Source: Gammaproteobacteria bacterium | GTDB taxonomy: Bacteria > Pseudomonadota > Gammaproteobacteria > GCA-001735895 | Assembly: GCA_029288195.1 (NCBI GenBank) | Contig: JARFPR010000176.1 | Span: forward strand, 1-5,757 | DNA length: 5,757 bases | Direction of reading: 5' to 3' | Part shown: piece by piece, positions 1 through 5,757 of the stretch | How positions within the stretch are numbered: position 1 is the stretch's first letter | How the letters are laid out: every line of letters starts with the position of its first letter | Notes under the pieces: generated by a model | Databases searched by the model: none | What the model was told of the DNA's origin: nothing | What the model saw: the letters and a program-made list of their open reading frames with translations, nothing else | Program-made: the position numbers and the translations under genes

Positions 1-24
1 GCCGAAGAGGACTGGGGCCAGTGA
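1..24 (+). CDS. lysW: C-terminal tail of a LysW-like amino-group carrier protein (partial, 5' end outside window)
   Basis: Only the last seven codons and the TGA stop are present, reading AEEDWGQ. LysW is a small acidic zinc-binding carrier of roughly 55 residues that ends in a conserved EDWG-E tail. The side-chain carboxyl of the terminal Glu forms an isopeptide bond with the amino group of the substrate and so protects it during kinase, reductase and aminotransferase steps. The EEDWG tail directly in front of lysX is the usual arrangement, and the stop overlaps the lysX GTG start (GTGA, 21-24). The odd point is the last residue: CAG (Gln) at 19-21 instead of a Glu codon. A single base change would turn GAG into CAG, so a sequence error is possible, but the operon also encodes an amidotransferase-like protein that could act on a Gln tail. 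The identification rests on a very short peptide plus strong context. Confidence 0.85.
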   Translation, partial: AEEDWGQ

Positions 25-857
25 AAATCGGCCTGCTGCATTCGCTGATTCGAAAAGAAGAAAAACTTCTGCTCGAGGCGTTTCATAAAGCCGGTGTGGA
101 ACCGATCATGATCGATGACCGCAAGTTGATCATGGATTTTCACAGCGCCCCCGATATTGACATCCTGGTCGAGCGTTCTATCAATCACTCACGCGCACTG
201 CACGCGCTGCGGCTGTTCGAAAGCGCCGGGGTATGTTGTGTCAACTCGCACAAGGTCGCTCAGATCTGCGGTGACAAGCTGCTGACCACCGCCGCGCTGA
301 AGGATCATGGTATCGCACAACCCGCAAGCAGAGTCGCATTTACCGAGGAATCGGCGTTGACCGCGATCGAGGAACTGGGTTACCCGGTGGTTTTGAAACC
401 GGCGGTCGGCTCCTGGGGTAGACTGCTTTCCAAGATCAACGACCGCGATGCCGCCGAAACGGTACTCGAGCACAAGACCGTGCTCGGCAGCTATCACCAC
501 TCGATTTTTTATATCCAGCAATATATCGACAAGCAGGGGCGCGATATTCGCAGTTTCGTGGTCGGCGATGATTGCATTGCCGCCATTTATCGCAGCTCAG
601 ATCACTGGATCACCAACACCGCACGCGGCGCCCAGGCGAGTAAGTGCGAGGTGACTGCCGAGGTCGCCGAAATTTCTCTGGCGGCGGCAAAAGCAGTTGG
701 CGGCGGAATTGTCGCCGTCGATTTGTTCGAAAGTGACGAAGGTTTGCTGGTCAATGAAGTCAACTACACGATGGAGTTTCGTAACAGTATCGATACCACG
801 GGAATCGATATACCCCAGGTGGTTGCGAATTACGTTATCGGACTTGTCAGTCAATGA
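21..857 (+). CDS. lysX: LysX-type ATP-grasp ligase (LysW--amino acid ligase, RimK-like)
   Basis: This cytosolic ATP-dependent ligase joins the amino group of 2-aminoadipate (or glutamate, in ArgX-like members) to the side-chain carboxyl of the LysW C-terminal residue, the first carrier-bound step. The protein has 278 residues, close to the usual LysX length of about 280. An N-terminal domain (about 1-84) is followed by an ATP-grasp fold. Visible motifs are GDK (84-86), VVLKP with Lys126, GSWGR (130-134), HWITNTARG (195-203) and the metal-binding set Asp234, Glu246 and Asn248. The substrate-side segment at 245-265 (NEVNYTMEF, then TTGIDIP) looks nearly the same as in Thermus LysX as I remember it, which favours aminoadipate but does not prove it. 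The GTG start at 21 overlaps the lysW stop and puts MKIGLL at the expected beta strand. The gene ends in an ATGA overlap with lysY. Confidence 0.93.
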   Translation: MKIGLLHSLIRKEEKLLLEAFHKAGVEPIMIDDRKLIMDFHSAPDIDILVERSINHSRALHALRLFESAGVCCVNSHKVAQICGDKLLTTAALKDHGIAQPASRVAFTEESALTAIEELGYPVVLKPAVGSWGRLLSKINDRDAAETVLEHKTVLGSYHHSIFYIQQYIDKQGRDIRSFVVGDDCIAAIYRSSDHWITNTARGAQASKCEVTAEVAEISLAAAKAVGGGIVAVDLFESDEGLLVNEVNYTMEFRNSIDTTGIDIPQVVANYVIGLVSQ

Positions 858-1876
858 TCAAGGTCTCGATTGTCGGCGCCTCGGGTTACACCGGTGGCGA
901 TTTACTACGCATCTTGTTATTCCATCCGCAGGTCGAAATTCAACAGGTTACTTCGGAGCGAAATGCAGGCAGGCTGGTTTCCAGTGTGCACCCCAACTTG
1001 CGCAAAATCTGCCGGCATAAATTTGTTCCAATCTCGGAACTCGAGCCCTGCGACGTGTTGTTCCTGGGATTACCGCATGGACAAATGATGAGTCGCCTCG
1101 ACGACTTTGAAGAACTGGCCGATACCCTGATCGATTTATCCGCCGACTTCCGGCTGAGCGACAGCGACGCTTTCGAAAACTGGTATGGAAAACCGCACAG
1201 CTGCCCGCAAAAACTCGCCGAATTTGTCTACGGCATTCCGGAGCTTCACCGCGCGGAAATGAAAACTGCGAAAAGGATCTCGGGTGCCGGTTGTAACGCT
1301 ACCGCGACCATTCTCGCGCTGTATCCGCTTTACCAGGCCGGCCTCGTCGAATCCGCCGTGGTCGAGGTAAAAGCCGGTTCCAGCCAGGGTGGCAATGCAG
1401 TCAGCGAAGGCAGCCATCACCCGGAACGCAGTGGCGCGGTGCGCTCTTATAAACCGACCGCTCATCGTCACCTCGGCGAAATCCAGCAGGAACTGGGGGC
1501 AGAAAATATTCATTTCTCGGCGACCTCGATCGAGATGGTGCGCGGGATCCTGGCAACCTGTCATGTCTTCCTGAACCGGGACCTGGAAGAAAAAGATATC
1601 TGGAAACTCTATCGCAGTGCCTACGGCAACGAACCCTTTATCCGCATCGTCAAGGAACGTAGTGGTATCCATCGCTACCCGGAGCCGAAGATTCTCGCTG
1701 GTAGTAATTACTGTGATATCGGCTTCGAGCGTGACCCGCAGAGTAATCGGCTGGTTGTCATCAGCGCACTGGATAACCTCATGAAAGGAGCCGCCGGCCA
1801 GGCGGTACAGGCATTCAATATTGTGCAGGGATTCGACGAAACCACGGGACTCGAATTCCCTGGATTGCACCCCTGA
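854..1876 (+). CDS. lysY: LysY: LysW-aminoadipyl/glutamyl-phosphate reductase (ArgC family)
   Basis: This NADPH-dependent reductase converts the carrier-bound acyl phosphate made by LysZ into the semialdehyde, the third step of the pathway. At 340 residues it is typical of the ArgC/LysY family. The N-terminus carries the dinucleotide-binding GASGYTGGDLLR (8-19). The catalytic Cys147 sits in GAGCNATAT, the form I associate with LysY. A SHHPER motif follows, and HRH (204-206) supplies the likely catalytic histidine. The HRYPEP segment and the C-terminal FPGLHP ending also match Thermus LysY as I recall it. The ATG at 854 overlaps the lysX stop (ATGA), leaving no room for an independent promoter, so translational coupling is expected. 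The LysY-type motifs and the neighbours argue against a plain N-acetyl-glutamyl-phosphate reductase (ArgC), although annotation pipelines may label it argC. Confidence 0.93.
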   Translation: MIKVSIVGASGYTGGDLLRILLFHPQVEIQQVTSERNAGRLVSSVHPNLRKICRHKFVPISELEPCDVLFLGLPHGQMMSRLDDFEELADTLIDLSADFRLSDSDAFENWYGKPHSCPQKLAEFVYGIPELHRAEMKTAKRISGAGCNATATILALYPLYQAGLVESAVVEVKAGSSQGGNAVSEGSHHPERSGAVRSYKPTAHRHLGEIQQELGAENIHFSATSIEMVRGILATCHVFLNRDLEEKDIWKLYRSAYGNEPFIRIVKERSGIHRYPEPKILAGSNYCDIGFERDPQSNRLVVISALDNLMKGAAGQAVQAFNIVQGFDETTGLEFPGLHP

Positions 1877-1888
1877 TTCTGCACCGGT

Positions 1889-2524
1889 ATGTGTCGCATT
1901 CTCTATGCCCGGGCCGAGAAGCAATTTCAGATTTCGGAATTGCTCGCACCCTTCGCCGAGCTCTCACACGATAGCCGGGAGTTCCAGGGTCACGGCTGGG
2001 GCTGCGCCTGGCGCGAAGACGACGGCTGGCGCCAATATCACGATATCCGCCCGATCTGGGAAGATAACCTGGAGCAATTTGGGCACACTCAGCTGTTACT
2101 GGCACACGCGCGCAGCGCGTTTCGTGATGAGGGCATCGTCGTCGAAAACAATATGCCCTTCTCCGACGGAGAGTCAAATTTCATCTTCAATGGTGAATTG
2201 CGTGGGGTGCGAATCAAATCGGAAGGTCGTATCGGTGCCGAAAAAATCTACAACTACATTCGCCGCTTCGACAAGGGCGATAAATGCGCAGCCACCGACA
2301 AGGCAGTTGAAATCATCAAGAAACGCAGTGCCTACGTGCGCGCGATGAATATTATTCTTTCAGACGGGAAGCAGTCCTGCCTGTCGACCAGTTATAGCGA
2401 GGATCCGGAATACTTTCGAATGCACCAGAAGCGTCACCAGGGTCTGCATCTGGTATGCTCGCAACCGTTCGCTGGAGACAGCGACTGGTCCATAATCGCT
2501 AACAACACGACGATCGAATTATGA
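1889..2524 (+). CDS. Stand-alone class II glutamine amidotransferase-like protein embedded in the LysW operon
   Basis: This 211-residue protein consists essentially of one class II (Ntn-type) amidotransferase domain of the YafJ/EgtC kind. Met1 is followed by Cys2 (MCRILYAR); removal of Met would free the Cys nucleophile, and this decides the start at 1889. Other family signatures are GHGWGCAW (34-41), AHARSA (72-77), NNMPF (88-92), the substrate-binding NGEL (101-104) and CSQPF near the C-terminus (190-194). There is no synthase domain, signal peptide or membrane segment, so it is cytosolic and would act alone or with a partner. It starts 12 bases after the lysY stop, without an obvious Shine-Dalgarno sequence, and ends in an ATGA overlap with lysZ, so it is an integral operon member. 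The known LysW pathway needs no amidotransferase. My inference is that it acts on the C-terminal Gln of the carrier encoded upstream, by hydrolysis or transfer. Alternatives are amidation of a pathway product or gamma-glutamyl hydrolysis. The family call is firm; the function is unproven. Confidence 0.85.
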   Translation: MCRILYARAEKQFQISELLAPFAELSHDSREFQGHGWGCAWREDDGWRQYHDIRPIWEDNLEQFGHTQLLLAHARSAFRDEGIVVENNMPFSDGESNFIFNGELRGVRIKSEGRIGAEKIYNYIRRFDKGDKCAATDKAVEIIKKRSAYVRAMNIILSDGKQSCLSTSYSEDPEYFRMHQKRHQGLHLVCSQPFAGDSDWSIIANNTTIEL

Positions 2525-3312
2525 TGCTGATAAAAATCGGTGGCGGTGAGCAAATCAATCTCGAAGCCGCAATCGCAGATCTGGCGACACTCGAGCAGCC
2601 ATTTGTTATCGTGCATGGGGCCAACGTGTTACGTGATCGGCTGGTACAACAACTGGGCAAGGAAAAGACGGTGCTGACCTCGGTTTCTGGCTACGCCAGC
2701 GTTTTTTCCGACCAGGATGCAATCGATGTCATCATGATGAGTTACTCCGGCTTGCGTAACAAGCAGATCGTTGAACTGTGCCAACGCAATAACATCAACG
2801 CCGTCGGCCTGACCGGTCTCGACGGTCGCCTGGTGCAGGGAGAACGCAACAAGGGCATCCGCGTGCGTGAAAACGGTAAAACCCTGATCAAAAGAGATCT
2901 TTCGGGTAAACCGCGCTCCATTAACAGCCAGCTATTGATGCTGCTACTGGATAACGGTTACTGCCCGGTGCTGACAATCCCCATCGTCGACGAGAACGGC
3001 TTTGCAATAAACTCCGAGAACGACGACATCGTTGTGCAGATAGCGAGTGCACTTGATATCGATACGGTGATTCAGTTGATCGAAGCACCCGGGTTTCTCG
3101 ACGATCCCGCCGATGAAAGCTCGCTGGTAACCAGTATGAGTCTCAGCGAACTGGAGCGTCGTGAAGCGAGCGTTGAAGGACGAATCAAACGCAAACTATT
3201 AGCGCTGACACGACTCTGCCAGGGCGGTAAAACCCGGGTAATCATCACCGATGGTCGCGGTGAACAACCCATTATCAGCGCACTCGATGGCGCCGGAACA
3301 CATATCTCATGA
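2521..3312 (+). CDS. lysZ: LysZ: LysW-aminoadipate/glutamate kinase (ArgB-like amino acid kinase family)
   Basis: This kinase phosphorylates the free side-chain carboxyl of the carrier-bound acidic amino acid using ATP, preparing it for LysY. The 263-residue protein has the amino acid kinase layout: KIGGG near the N-terminus (Lys5 onward), an altered glycine loop VHGAN (31-35), NAVGLTGLDGRL (93-104), INSENDD (163-169), a GRIKRK lysine cluster (220-225) and a C-terminal GAGT. The GLTGLDGR and GRIKRK segments resemble Thermus LysZ as I remember it more than acetylglutamate kinases. The loop normally written HGGG reads HGAN and is followed by VLRD, which points to a divergent subgroup. Translation can begin at ATG 2521 (overlapping the previous stop as ATGA) or at the next codon, ATG 2524; the two differ by one residue. 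The downstream junction with lysJ is another ATGA overlap. Confidence 0.92.
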   Translation: MMLIKIGGGEQINLEAAIADLATLEQPFVIVHGANVLRDRLVQQLGKEKTVLTSVSGYASVFSDQDAIDVIMMSYSGLRNKQIVELCQRNNINAVGLTGLDGRLVQGERNKGIRVRENGKTLIKRDLSGKPRSINSQLLMLLLDNGYCPVLTIPIVDENGFAINSENDDIVVQIASALDIDTVIQLIEAPGFLDDPADESSLVTSMSLSELERREASVEGRIKRKLLALTRLCQGGKTRVIITDGRGEQPIISALDGAGTHIS

Positions 3313-4463
3313 CTGATTACAAAGCCCTTGAACACGAATATGGCATACCGTTACAGGCAAAACGCGACCTGGTTGCGGTCCGCGGAAAGGGGGCCCTGCT
3401 TTATGACGAGCATGATCGGGAGTATATCGATTGCGCCGCTGGAATCGCGGTCGCCTCACTCGGGCATTGCCATCCAAAGCTGGTCGCAGCAATCAGGCAG
3501 CAGGCAGAAACCCTGATTACCTGCCCCAACATCATGTACAACGACATGCGCTCGAAACTACTTAAAAAACTGGTAGAGGTAACCCCCGAGAGCCTGACTC
3601 GAGCCTATTTATGCAACTCGGGTGCCGAGGCAATCGAGGCCGCACTCAAGTTTGCGCGCCTGCACACAGGACGGACCAACTTTGTTACCGCGATGCGCGG
3701 CTTCCATGGTCGCACCATGGGTGCGGTCAGCGCAACTTACACACCAAAATATCGCGAAGCCTTTCAGCCGCTGATTCCCGGCTTCGACTACGTACCCTTC
3801 AATAAGATCGAAAAGCTCGATGCGGCGGTGAACGACAGTACCGCGGCAGTCATGTTCGAGCTGGTGCAGGGTGAGGGCGGGGTCAATCCGATCCAGGCCG
3901 ACTATCTCATGGCTGTGCGCAAGCTCTGCTCGGAACGCGGTGTGTTATTGATTGTCGATGAAATCCAGACTGGTTTCTGTCGAACCGGGAGATTCTTTGC
4001 CTGTGATCATTTCAACCTGCAACCCGACATCATGTGCGTGGCCAAGGCAATGGGCGGTGGTGTGCCCGTCGGCGCGACCCTGCTGCATGGCGATATTAAT
4101 ATCGAGCCGGGGCTACACGGCACAACATTCGGTGGCAACCCGCTGGCCTGCGCCGCGGCACTAGCGGCCATTGACGTCTATCAAACCGATAACCTGGCAC
4201 AACGGGCGGCGGAACTGGGTGATTATTTCGAACAACAGTTAAACGTTGCGGACCTTCCCCAGGTTCGGTCGCTGCGCCGACTCGGCTTGATGATCGGCAT
4301 CGAGCTCAAGCAAAAGGTACAGGACAAGCTGGCGGAATTACTCGAGCATCGCATCATCGCGCTACCGGCCGGCCCTAACGTGATTCGCATGCTGCCGCCA
4401 TTAGTCATCGAGAAAGAACAGATCGACCGGGTGGTCAAGACTTTACGCGAGCTTTTGGCTTAA
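3309..4463 (+). CDS. lysJ: LysJ: LysW-aminoadipate/glutamate semialdehyde aminotransferase (class III, PLP)
   Basis: This pyridoxal-phosphate enzyme transfers an amino group, usually from glutamate, to the carrier-bound semialdehyde, giving LysW-lysine or LysW-ornithine. It has 384 residues, a normal length for the ArgD/LysJ group of class III aminotransferases. Recognisable elements are NSGAEAIEAA (103-112), which holds the cofactor phosphate, GFHGRTMG (131-138), the cofactor-pairing aspartate Asp217 in VDEIQTGFCRTG, the Schiff-base Lys246 in AKAMGGGVPVGA, and GTTFGGNPLA starting near 271. All key residues are intact. The start at ATG 3309 overlaps the lysZ stop (ATGA). It is the last gene of the carrier operon: 183 noncoding bases follow before pckA. 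By sequence alone it could equally serve as an N-acetylornithine aminotransferase; the LysJ name comes from its place beside lysW, X, Y and Z. Confidence 0.9.
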   Translation: MTDYKALEHEYGIPLQAKRDLVAVRGKGALLYDEHDREYIDCAAGIAVASLGHCHPKLVAAIRQQAETLITCPNIMYNDMRSKLLKKLVEVTPESLTRAYLCNSGAEAIEAALKFARLHTGRTNFVTAMRGFHGRTMGAVSATYTPKYREAFQPLIPGFDYVPFNKIEKLDAAVNDSTAAVMFELVQGEGGVNPIQADYLMAVRKLCSERGVLLIVDEIQTGFCRTGRFFACDHFNLQPDIMCVAKAMGGGVPVGATLLHGDINIEPGLHGTTFGGNPLACAAALAAIDVYQTDNLAQRAAELGDYFEQQLNVADLPQVRSLRRLGLMIGIELKQKVQDKLAELLEHRIIALPAGPNVIRMLPPLVIEKEQIDRVVKTLRELLA

Positions 4464-4509
4464 CCCGGTTAAAGCAGGAATGGATATCCGCATCAATAAT
4501 CCGGGGAAG

Positions 4510-4525
4510 ATTGACGAGGATCACA
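4510..4525 (+). promoter_or_regulatory. Candidate CRP-type binding site upstream of pckA
   Basis: The sequence ATTGA-cgagga-TCACA fits the CRP palindrome TGTGA-N6-TCACA at 8 of 10 half-site positions, with a perfect right half. Its centre (4517.5) lies about 71 bases upstream of the start point expected from the -10 element at 4577, a spacing known for class I CRP-activated promoters. Catabolite control of pckA is known in enteric bacteria, which makes the site sensible, but a single imperfect match in AT-rich DNA is weak evidence. Confidence 0.35.
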
Positions 4526-4540
4526 GTTTTACCTTTTTAT
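4511..4540 (+). promoter_or_regulatory. Alternative weak promoter for pckA
   Basis: TTGACG at 4511-4516 is a five-of-six -35 match, followed after 18 bases by TTTTAT at 4535-4540, a four-of-six -10 match. It overlaps the candidate CRP site, so the two readings compete. Transcripts from here would carry a leader of about 100 bases. It is listed as a possibility only. Confidence 0.2.
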
Positions 4541-4553
4541 CGCTATCTACAGG

Positions 4554-4582
4554 TTTTTGTCGACTCGATACTCTTATATACT
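4554..4582 (+). promoter_or_regulatory. Candidate sigma70-type promoter for pckA
   Basis: TATACT at 4577-4582 matches the -10 consensus at five of six positions and lies 64 bases before the proposed pckA start. The hexamer at the right distance for a -35 (TTTTTG, 4554-4559, 17-base spacer) is a poor match, which would suit an activator-dependent promoter. Transcription would start near 4589, giving a leader of about 58 bases. Confidence 0.4.
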
Positions 4583-4646
4583 CCCCTTTTTCATGTGATG
4601 GAACACTCGAAACGTGTCTAGTCCCGCTAATCAAGTTGAATCAAAT

Positions 4647-5757
4647 ATGACCACTATCCCGGACCTCACTCCCTACGGCATCAGTGACACCATTGAAATC
4701 GTACATAATCCCAGTTACGAGACGCTTTTCGCCGCAGAAACAGCCACCGATCTGGAAGGTTTTGAAGTGGGTCATTTGACCGAGTCGGGTGCAATCTCGG
4801 TCGACACCGGCGACTTTACCGGCCGTTCTCCCAAGGACAAGTACCTGGTACGTGACGATACCACGCGGGATCAAATCTGGTGGTCGGACCAGGGTGAAAA
4901 CGACAACAAGCCGATCGACAACGAGACCTGGAACACCCTGCGTCAACTGGTTACCGACCAGCTCTCGGGAAAAAAATTGTTCGTGGTCGATACCTTTTGT
5001 GGCGCCAATCCGGAGAGTCGGCTCAAGGTTCGTTTCGTCACCGAGGTCGCCTGGCAGGCACACTTCGTCACCAACATGTTTATCCGTCCAGACGCTGCAG
5101 AATTGACCAATTATGTTCCCGATTTCGTTGTACTCAACGGCTCCAAGACCTCGAATCCGGATTACCAGGCCATGGGTTTGAACTCAGAGAACTTCGTTGC
5201 GTTCAACATGACCCAGGGAATGCAGATCATCGGTGGTACCTGGTATGGTGGCGAGATGAAAAAAGGTATGTTCTCGATGATGAACTACCTGCTACCGCTC
5301 AAGGGGATGCCCTCGATGCACTGTTCGGCTAACGTCGGCGAAGAAGGTGACGTCGCGATTTTCTTCGGCCTTTCCGGAACCGGCAAAACCACCCTGTCTA
5401 CCGACCCGAAGCGCCGCCTGATCGGTGACGATGAGCATGGTTGGGACGATGACGGAATTTTCAATTTCGAAGGCGGCTGTTATGCCAAGGTGATTGACTT
5501 AAGTGCCGAAGACGAACCCGATATTTACCGGGCGATCCGGCGCGATGCATTGCTCGAAAACGTGGTGGTTAAAGCTGATGGTGCAATCGATTACGCCGAC
5601 AGTTCAAAAACCGAAAACACGCGCGTGTCTTACCCGATTTATCACATCGATAATATCGTCAAACCCGTATCCAGGGCCGGTCACGCGACTCGTGTCATAT
5701 TTCTCACCGCCGATGCTTTCGGCGTGTTGCCTCCGGTCTCAAAATTAACCCCGGAAC
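4647..5757 (+). CDS. pckA: Phosphoenolpyruvate carboxykinase (ATP), partial, 3' end outside window
   Basis: This cytosolic enzyme converts oxaloacetate and ATP to phosphoenolpyruvate, CO2 and ADP, the committing step of gluconeogenesis. The first 370 codons are present; the family usually has about 530-540 residues, so roughly the last 165 are missing. Visible features are TGDFTGRSPKDKY (54-66) with substrate-binding Arg60, WYGGEMKKG (199-207) with Tyr200 and the metal-site lysine, His225 in SMHCSANV, the kinase-type P-loop GLSGTGKTT (241-249) with Lys247, and GDDEHGWDDDG (260-270) with the catalytic aspartate. The sequence follows E. coli PckA almost residue for residue in this core. ATG 4647 aligns LTPYGISD with the E. 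coli N-terminus (LTP...YGISD). An in-frame GTG at 4614 would add 11 residues that look unlike the family. No strong Shine-Dalgarno sequence is visible before either start. Nothing links the enzyme to the carrier pathway except position. Confidence 0.96.
   Translation, partial: MTTIPDLTPYGISDTIEIVHNPSYETLFAAETATDLEGFEVGHLTESGAISVDTGDFTGRSPKDKYLVRDDTTRDQIWWSDQGENDNKPIDNETWNTLRQLVTDQLSGKKLFVVDTFCGANPESRLKVRFVTEVAWQAHFVTNMFIRPDAAELTNYVPDFVVLNGSKTSNPDYQAMGLNSENFVAFNMTQGMQIIGGTWYGGEMKKGMFSMMNYLLPLKGMPSMHCSANVGEEGDVAIFFGLSGTGKTTLSTDPKRRLIGDDEHGWDDDGIFNFEGGCYAKVIDLSAEDEPDIYRAIRRDALLENVVVKADGAIDYADSSKTENTRVSYPIYHIDNIVKPVSRAGHATRVIFLTADAFGVLPPVSKLTPE

Larger units (their letters stand above)
4464..4646 (+). 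other. Intergenic region between lysJ and pckA
   Basis: This is the only sizeable noncoding stretch in the window, and it is visibly more T-rich in its second half than the flanking genes. It contains several T runs (around 4527-4538, 4554-4558 and 4587-4591), a good -10 hexamer and a CRP-like motif, so it most likely holds the pckA promoter and leader. I see no stem followed by a T run that would make a convincing intrinsic terminator for the lysW operon. Some read-through into pckA, or a Rho-dependent end, is therefore possible. Confidence 0.7.

Noticed and set aside
189..854. Minus-strand open frames opposite lysX (189-521 and 597-854)
   Set aside because: They are antisense shadows of lysX with no domain signal and no start context.
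1136..1924. Long open frame of 262 codons on the minus strand across lysY
   Set aside because: It lies antisense to a well-supported lysY, its translation shows no recognisable family motif, and long antisense frames are common opposite codon-biased genes.
854..4463. Reading lysY, lysZ and lysJ as argC, argB and argD of the acetylated arginine pathway
   Set aside because: The adjacent LysW tail and LysX ligase, the GAGCNATAT and FPGLHP motifs in the reductase and the LysZ-like motifs in the kinase all point to carrier-bound substrates.
4460..4472. Near-palindrome TTAACCCGGTTAA at the lysJ stop as a terminator
   Set aside because: The arms are too short, there is almost no loop, and no T run follows.
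4557..4582. TTGTCG as the -35 partner of TATACT
   Set aside because: The spacer would be only 14 bases, too short for a sigma70 promoter.
4598..4621. Seven-codon open frame (MEHSKRV) in the pckA leader
   Set aside because: It has no Shine-Dalgarno sequence, no regulatory codon run and no conserved context, so it is probably chance.
4614..4649. In-frame GTG at 4614 as an upstream start for pckA
   Set aside because: The 11 added residues do not resemble the family N-terminus, while ATG 4647 aligns LTPYGISD directly; neither has a strong ribosome binding site, so it stays a minor alternative.

Overview
The window most likely comes from a proteobacterium, probably a gammaproteobacterium. The best evidence is the gene at the right edge, an ATP-type phosphoenolpyruvate carboxykinase that matches my recollection of the enterobacterial enzyme closely along most of its visible length. 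All genes lie on the + strand.

Positions 1-4463 form one tightly packed operon for amino-group-carrier-protein (LysW-type) biosynthesis. In order it holds: the last seven codons of a LysW-like carrier (1-24); lysX, the ATP-grasp ligase that couples an amino acid to the carrier (21-857); lysY, the ArgC-like acyl-phosphate reductase (854-1876); a small stand-alone class II glutamine amidotransferase-like protein (1889-2524); lysZ, the ArgB-like kinase (2521-3312); and lysJ, the ArgD-like aminotransferase (3309-4463). Four of the five junctions are GTGA or ATGA stop/start overlaps and the fifth is a 12-base gap, so the whole block should be co-transcribed and translationally coupled. Acting in the order X, Z, Y, J, these enzymes would turn a carrier-bound acidic amino acid (2-aminoadipate or glutamate) into the carrier-bound diamino acid (lysine or ornithine). 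The releasing hydrolase (LysK) is not in the window.

Two things are unusual. The carrier ends in AEEDWGQ, with Gln where characterised LysW proteins have the C-terminal Glu that carries the substrate. The operon also contains an amidotransferase-type Cys-nucleophile protein that the textbook LysW pathway does not need. Together they suggest a carrier made in a Gln form and then deamidated or transamidated, comparable to the Pup-Gln/Dop system. This is inference. Gammaproteobacteria generally make lysine through diaminopimelate and arginine through N-acetylated intermediates, so the end product of this operon is open.

Positions 4464-4646 are a 183-base intergenic region with a good -10 element and a plausible CRP-type site upstream of it. 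pckA runs from 4647 past the right edge. It encodes the gluconeogenic enzyme and appears to be a separate transcription unit with no evident role in the carrier pathway.
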